This document shows, in pieces, positions 58,201 through 64,000 of a stretch of 64,000 nucleotides of DNA. Numbering within the stretch: position 1 is the stretch's first letter; each line of letters begins with the position of its first letter. The stretch is from Takakia lepidozioides. Lineage: Eukaryota > Streptophyta > Takakiopsida > Takakiales > Takakiaceae. The stretch is from contig CM060732.1 of NCBI GenBank assembly GCA_030704615.1, positions 25,236,001 through 25,300,000 of the forward strand, in the 5' to 3' direction. The notes under the pieces are model-generated. The model was not told where the DNA came from and searched no databases. It saw nothing but the letters and a program-made list of their open reading frames with translations. Position numbers and translations under genes: made by a program.

Positions 58201-61200
58201 TCGTTGTATGCCACCACTGCGCATTTAGGAACATTAGCTTCTAGCCTCCACAGGTCAAAGAACCTCTTCGCACAATCAATCAGCTCCTGGAGATTGGATG
58301 GGGTATCCTGCAAAGTCATGCGCAAATGTAAGAGCTGGTATGGTGGCATCACCCACCTTTAGCCCAAACCCCTGACTTTCCACGTCTTCAAGAAGCTGAT
58401 TAATGAAAACATTGATGAGCAGTGGGGAGAGGGTACAACCTTGTGCTACACCTTGGTCAATATCAAAGCGTTAGACGTCTGTCCATTGACCGTAACACAA
58501 CTTTTGGTGTTTGCATAATGGTTTGTGGACCATCCTCCACATCTTTCCCTGATCCCAGAAGAGCAAAGCTGGAGCCATAGCCCATCATGCCATACTGTGT
58601 CATAAGCCTTTTTGACACCCAGGAAGAAGACAAAAGTGGGCTTTCCTTCTTCTTTCCTTCCCTGAATGGTCTGACTTAGAGTGAAGATATGGTCAGTGCA
58701 GCCCCTATGTCTCCGAAAGCCAGCCCTGTATGATGGGGTCACCAGTCACCACCATACTTAATTAGCTCATTGACATTGCCATCAAGCCCTCCTGCTTTAT
58801 AGCCGCTTAGATGCCTTACAGCTTCTACGACCTCAGAACCCCTTCAGTCTTCTAGATAAGATGAAACAGAAGTACAAGGGCCTCTATCATGGGTCGCCAC
58901 TGTGCTTGATAAGCTCATTGACTATGCCATCAGGTCCACCAGCTTTATATCCGTTTAAATGCTCGAGTGCTTCCACAATCTCAGAAGAACTAATGGGAAC
59001 ATTCTAACCCATTGAAATACACTCCATTCATCAGGGCTCTTTTGAATCTTAGAAACAGTTTTTTCTACTGTCCTTCCATTCTTCAGAAAACCCCTCAGTG
59101 TTAGACCTGCCAAGGGTACTGTAGTGAGTTTCAAAGGTTTTGACAACGTAAACCATTGAAGTCACCACCTTAGTAGTCCTCAGCGCTTGTACGTGCAGAC
59201 AATTTTTCGGCTTGTACAGATGGTGAAGGGCCAACCAGAATCTCTTGTCATCACTACCACGGTGATTTGAATTTACTTCACTGTATAACTTGTCCCAATA
59301 GAATTTCTTCAAGAGACCTTACGAGATGATTGATATCTTTGCAGATCTGGTAGTACCTAGCCACAATTCTTTGTTGACTTTCATAATGCAGCACTCTTAA
59401 TAGAGGACTCGTCTCTCGGCTATCTTGAGTTTGATCTCATTGGTCCACCAATTAACAGCTCTACCGCAGACAATTAGTTTCCTCCCAATGATCTTGTCAG
59501 CCACAGAGGAGACAAAATTATCCCAAGAGTCCACCACTCTTTGGACTTCATTTCTTGCATCGCCAGAGTGAGACTGAAGATCTTGGAGCGTATGGGCAAA
59601 GTGCGGGAGAGCCTCTTGCAAGGCCTCAGCCTTGACCTCTTCATTTTGGAAGTTTTCTATGCGCCACTTCTGAATCGAATGTTTCACCGATCTCTTGGTG
59701 TTGGGGAAACACCTTTTGATCTCAGTCCAACCCAGAAAGTGGTCAGAGGTTAATCAACACATTGGCACTCTGGGGAATCAGATTGTTGTCCACAGATTGT
59801 TGTCCACAATGATAAAACCCCAATGGACTGTTCCCCAGTTTGGGCTTTCTCACGAGGCCACTGCACAAGGTCTCTTTTGACCTATTATTCAAGGTCAAAA
59901 GCTGAAGTTCTTCCAGGCAGTCTATTAACCGTCTTCCGTTAGAATTCAGCGCGCTCTCACCAAAAGGCCCAATGGTATCATCCTGGTGAAGACCTTTACC
60001 CACCCGGGCATTGAAGTCACCCAATAAGGCCTCCTACAAACAAAGAGGTCCTTCCTACTCATACCGCCCTTCAATTTCAGTTTCAGCCAGATACTGTGCT
60101 CATACTGCAAATCCTTGTTGATAATTTCACAATTGTCACATAAGAAATCTCGGACAAAGAAGCCAACACGGTTTTGACCATGCTTGACAGAGGCTGCCTT
60201 AAGCGCACACATCTTACCGAACCACCATTGACATCTCGAACCAGTTTATCCGAAGTTTCGCATGTCTCTTGCTCTGCACAGATATGAATACCATTTGCCT
60301 CAAGAACTTGTCCCACTTCAAATTGTTTCCTTTGGTTAGTCAGCCCTGAGAAGTTGAAAGTGCCCAGCCGCAAGCCAGCCTTTTGCATATGGATTGTTCC
60401 TGGACGACCAACCTGTCTGCGAAGGGGGCTCAATTACCCCGTGTGTAGATTTTGATCATCTTGTGTAAATTTCGAGGATTGGCAAACCATTCAGAGTACC
60501 ATATCCTTCAGCCACACGACCTTGGACACAGCACACATAGGGCCAGCTAACCTGTCTGGCTGCTTGGTATCAACCTCATCCAGGGCTTCAAACCTGTTAG
60601 AAACTTTCAAGTTGAAGTCCCCACCCCCCACCCTTGGCTGTCTTCGTAGAGCGCCTCCTTCAATTACCAATGTCTAAGACCGGTCTCCAGCCAGTCAAGG
60701 GACGAACTTCTTTGAAATTGATTTGATGTGAGACTCTATTTGTAGCATTTTTAGACATTGAAATCTTCAAAGTACCTCTGTTATCAAGTCTCGAGATGGT
60801 GCCATAGCCACATAATCCAAGCCTAAGCTGGAGCAGGTAGTTTTGAAGGACATCCTGGGATCCACCCCCAAAAACTACAGATGAAGCCCTAGATTTGGCA
60901 TATGTAACCATTTCCCAGGAAATCACCCTGAGGAGTGTTGTTGTCATTGTGGCTTATGAAACTGTTTGTTTTCACAGGCTATAAGTTTAAGCACAAGGAC
61001 CAACCCTAGCCCAAGTGGACAGAGAACAGAAACAGAACCAAAGCACTACTGGAACAAAGCCAGAGAACTATCAGTCTGGCACATGTTTGGGCTTTCCAGA
61101 TTTCCTCTAGAAAGCTACAAGCATCTCCTGTTGGGCAGTGTGGTGTAGAGAGGTCTTCAGATTGTTTTGTGTAGAGGGAGAGGGTGGGGAGGATGTGATC

Positions 61201-61813
61201 TGGATGTACTTCGATGAAATATTGGTGCACTTGACACATGATTGTGACTCCGTCTGTTTGACCAAGTAGTCTGGAGGTATTCAACGGCGTAATGCTCCTT
61301 TTCTGCAATCCATCCGTGAAGAGGTTTTGTCTCTACTTCTCCCTCCCAGATTGTTTTGTCAATGGTGCACGGGGTTATCTTGTGTTTGGTGGAAGAGTTG
61401 TAGTTGTCCAGGTGTAGCCTGACATTTTGATGCCACATGCTTTGTCGCAAGCAAGATGCCGTGAACTGCTGTCATAATGTAGAAATATGCTGGTGAATTT
61501 CCATGGACACACTATCTGTTGAAGTTTTCAAACTGAGGATACGGTTTGGAGGGGCAGGTGAATGGTGAGGGCAGGTACACGCTAGTTTTGGTGTTTGCGG
61601 CTAAGGCTTTGAAATTATCCGACTTTGAGGACCGACAGGTAGGGCTTATTTCACATTTGGCATATGTACATGCCAGGCATGCTGCTGTCCTTACTTCTGT
61701 ATCTTATATATTGGGTCCTTCCCAGCTTTCCCACACCACTAAGTTGTTTGTCTAAAATGGCATGCAGGCAAAGTTCACGTCATTCTTTGGGCCTGGAGTG
61801 AAAGCAGAAATTG
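55291..61813 (+). CDS. DUF2854 thylakoid membrane protein, chloroplast (3' end uncertain)
   Basis: A homologue of the cyanobacterial slr0575-type thylakoid protein; exact role unknown. Exons: 55291-55542 (Ser/Thr/Ala-rich, plastid transit-like), 56003-56130 (two hydrophobic stretches begin, YHPWVLLMAGGCGMIV), 56221-56323 (MLTYGFPIAIIGFALK), 56543-56629 (YAELKPVPCLTYLDAF, LRESQATPILQQ), 56760-56843 (VRSDVTRYRYGDEQHLEEAL), 61558-61638 (GRYTLVLVFAAKALKLSDFE) and 61768-61813 (AKFTSFFGPGVKAEIG). Phases agree throughout. The 4.7-kb intron after 56843 contains a LINE, and the roughly 20-residue linker usual at this point was not found. The final exon with the stop was not fixed; an acceptor at 62295 is possible. 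The gene may be damaged by the insertion. Confidence 0.8.
57000..60440 (-). mobile_element. Non-LTR retrotransposon (LINE), dead, in the DUF2854 intron
   Basis: In order on the minus strand: apurinic-type endonuclease (60433-59743, LRLGTFNFSGLTNQRKQ, GDFNARVGKG), linker (59687-59050), reverse transcriptase (58742-58040, FVFFLGVKKAYDTVWHDGLW, then LTFAHDFAG), and a C-terminal zinc-knuckle region (CNCPMCRQPEDNIHFLIHCP, GFLEDIWKA, about 57120), followed by a 3' UTR to about 57000. Many stops and frame shifts. Motif A has Gly for the catalytic Asp (FLGVKKAYD) and motif C reads FAHD instead of (Y/F)ADD. The orientation is opposite to the host gene. A possible 5' extension lies at 60947-60660. Confidence 0.88.
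61006..61308 (-). mobile_element. Second LINE 3'-end fragment in the same intron
   Basis: FLEEIWKAQ on the minus strand at about 61090-61120, and its upstream context, matches the C-terminus of the LINE at 57.1 kb. This is an independent 5'-truncated copy. Confidence 0.6.
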
Positions 61814-62754
61814 GTGAGAATGAATATTCAACCCCTTGTACGTACATTCATGCAGTTTTTGATTTCTTGGACTGTAAGTGGTGGAGTACGAGTTCGTGGT
61901 CGACCAGGTTTGAACGATGAACTTGTACTGATAACTAGATTCAAACATGAAAACTTGCTAAGATTTCCCACCAATTGCTTCCAAAGGTAAAGATGGTGGA
62001 TGAGTGATGTTGAGCCGGTGGTGGGGTGGGTGGGTGGGTGCACAGTTGACGGTGCCAGCGCCAACATGTATGAGGTGCGGCTAGTATCTGGGGATAATGC
62101 AGCTGTTTCCACATAGAGATTGTGTGCAAGCCTGATGAGGTTGTCATTTTGTAGAAGCTTGGAAGTAAGTGTTGCATTCAATGCCAGCAGATAGATCGGT
62201 ACTGATATTCCCAGTTACTAGGTAGATGTTGCTAGGTATCCTTTGGTGAACAGTGTCAACCTACGTTTGGTTGAACCTCTGGGGCTGCTTTGCAGGAAGG
62301 AAATACCTTGTAGATGGTAGAAATTGTTGCCAAGCATCAAACATCAAAAGAGTGTAAGGAATTTTATGACAGGTTCTCTCACTTTTCACTAGATAGTGGA
62401 AACATTCTTTTGACTGCTGTGACAACGGTGTACAATAGGATTTGCAGTCCATTTTGAATTATCAAATGGCACACATGTATGTTGACAAGTATGATTCATT
62501 CACAAGTTATCGCATGTTTGTGAACAATATTGTGAAACCTTGAATGTACTAACATAATACAAGAAAGTGTTGTGGGGAAAATGACGCATTGTCTTCCCCT
62601 CTTGCCCTGTTTTGGGATGAGGAATGGATGAGGGATGAGGATGACTTTACTGAAGGTAGCCCTGGGGCATAAAATTCAAGGAGCGCCGCACACCAGCCTA
62701 AAGGACGATTTATTTTCCTTTCATCCTTTCGCTCAAAAGAAATGGGACTGGTGA
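61814..62754. other. 3' region of the DUF2854 gene
   Basis: It should hold the last exon. A ctgctttgcag acceptor at 62294 followed by a short open stretch is a weak candidate. Otherwise no signal. Confidence 0.35.
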
Positions 62755-62935
62755 AGGAAAAGATCTTGGAGGTAAAAGATAAGGGAATGTTGGAGGTGTG
62801 CATTACACAGAAATTACACAGAATGTAATGTGTAATCCCGTGCACTAGACTTTTTTGTATTGCCCTCATACTCGGGGCTGGCTATTGCGCAGTATAATGA
62901 AACGATGTTTAATAAGAGATATCACTCACAATTAC
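62755..62935. repeat. Dispersed repeat, copy 2
   Basis: It matches 21829-21995 in the same order (gatcttggaggtaaaagata, ttttttgtattgccctca, gtataatgaaa). Just before it, cataaaattcaaggagcgcc (62668-62687) matches the palindrome arm at 26.8 kb, so both belong to one repeat family. Confidence 0.7.
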
Positions 62936-62970
62936 TCAAGTGTCTTTTGACTAACACATCAACTGAATTT

Positions 62971-63705
62971 CCAGTGTTGTACTGGTATGTCCATTTTGGC
63001 ATACCCGACTGGTCCTGGTAGGTCCAACTGGTAGGGCCCGGGGTAGATTAGGACTGCCCAGGTAGGTTATAGGATGGGTATGGATATTTCGAATTTTGAG
63101 ATACCCTGGTCCAGGCATGAATATCACAAAAACTCAAATGACATACTGGGGCAGCATGTACAATGGTAAGGTTATATTTTTAATGGCTGGTATCTTCTAC
63201 AATTACATTATATATTATGGTATTTTAAGGTTAACTTCATGTTATTTTTATATGTCTTTTATAATTGTACCCACAATGGGTTATTTATAAATTTATATTT
63301 TCAGTACATGGTTATATTATGGTGATCCATGTTGTAGTGGTTGGGATACATGATGCCAGCCGCTCAAATCACTGATGCCAGCCGCTGGGAGCCCAAATAT
63401 ATAGTGCTATTTTTTACATTGCACAAATGTGAATGAGGATAAGCACAAAAAAATTGTATCACTACACCTACCCATGCTAGCTCGGGTTCATCAATCCTCA
63501 ATACGAGTCTCCAGTAGAGTATGAAAATAGTTCATACTTAGACTGGTATGGTAGGTAGGGGGGTAGGTCCAATGTTCAAAACCCGGGTCCAGGGTATAGC
63601 TGGTGTATACACCCCAAGGCATACCCAACTAGTATGTTCTACAATACCCTTACTCATACCAATGCACATACCCCAGCCGACTGGCACATACCAATACAAC
63701 ACTGG
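62971..63705. mobile_element. Non-autonomous inverted-repeat element (MITE-like), 735 bp
   Basis: Left end ccagtgttgtactggtatgt (62971 on); right end cataccaatacaacactgg (to 63705). About 20 of 22 positions match as inverted repeats. aattt lies directly outside both ends (62966-62970 and 63706-63710). The ends match those of the transposase-bearing element at 53.1-55.1 kb. No coding capacity. Confidence 0.85.
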
Positions 63706-63710
63706 AATTT

Positions 63711-64000
63711 TCCCCTTGCAGTTGGACTTTATCTTTTCAGGTGGAAGCTGCTGATGAGCTACTGTTGGAGATAAAAATGCTTACAAATTCAATGCTTGGG
63801 TATAGGCATGGGCTAAGGCAAAAACGTGCAAAAAGTTGATGCATATGAATGGCAGAATGTAGGAATGTTGGTACAAAGGTGGAGAAGGAGATTGAAAACA
63901 AGAGGGAAGAACATCAACTCAAAACAATAATGAGAGGAAGCAAGAAATGAATGAGTGCATACTTTGAAACCCTAAACCCTAACAAGGTGGACCAATTGCA
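63711..64000 (+). other. Window end, possible exon
   Basis: A cttttcag acceptor at 63741 leads into an open stretch (VEAADELLLEIKMLTNS, stop about 63839). No family recognised. Two telomere-like ccctaaa words near the end are too few to mean a telomere. Confidence 0.3.

Noticed and set aside
63966-63986. Telomere-like ccctaaaccctaa
   Set aside because: Only two units; such words are common in plant DNA and promoters and do not indicate a telomere.

Overview
The window is nuclear DNA of an intron-rich, repeat-rich streptophyte. The evidence is a plant-type 5S rRNA gene with a TATA-like box, a nuclear tRNA-Thr, GT-AG introns, and several families best known from green plants: DYW-type PPR, ENH1 rubredoxin, an AIRP2-type RING ligase, ALDH12 and a DUF2854 thylakoid protein. 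A charophyte such as Chara, or an early-diverging land plant, would fit; the sequence alone does not decide.

Layout. 0.1-4.8 kb (+): a multi-exon gene of unknown function, probably transposon-related, with a 95-bp double-hairpin satellite in one intron. 5.16 kb: a lone 5S rRNA gene. 6.4-16.8 kb: a cluster of broken conserved genes that still have intron positions: COQ4 (-), ENH1 (-), CDC20 (+), an OSB-like PDF-motif exon in tandem decayed copies (+), and a DYW-PPR gene with duplicated repeats and two 3' ends (+). 17-27.5 kb: tRNA-derived SINEs, a TA-flanked inverted-repeat element, a tRNA-Thr(UGU) gene, a 266-bp tandem duplication, the 3' end of an unknown minus-strand gene, and a chain of strong palindromes. 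28-40 kb: a short three-exon gene, a complete plant sulfotransferase-family gene (339 aa, five exons) and a complete AIRP2-like RING E3 gene (244 aa, five coding exons). 41.6-42.7 kb: a second TA-flanked inverted-repeat element and a tandem repeat. 43.2-50 kb (-): the mitochondrial P5C dehydrogenase gene, with 14 coding exons recovered and two tandem LINE tails in an intron. 53.1-55.1 kb: a DDE transposon with a decayed transposase. 55.3-61.8 kb (+): a DUF2854 thylakoid protein gene with a dead 3.4-kb LINE in an intron. 63.0-63.7 kb: a non-autonomous relative of the 53-kb transposon.

The apparently working genes belong to unrelated housekeeping pathways: proline catabolism in mitochondria, ubiquitin ligation, membrane-bound sulfotransfer and thylakoid biogenesis. 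They do not form one pathway. The main story is contrast. Intact genes in the right-hand part keep exact intron phases, while the left 17 kb holds conserved genes with nonsense codons, small indels and lost metal ligands. I did not find a convincing new multi-gene system. The most unusual structures are the double-hairpin satellite, the palindrome chain, and the transposon/MITE pair whose apparent target duplications are not TA. Exon limits were read by eye from splice sites, phase and remembered family sequences, without alignment.
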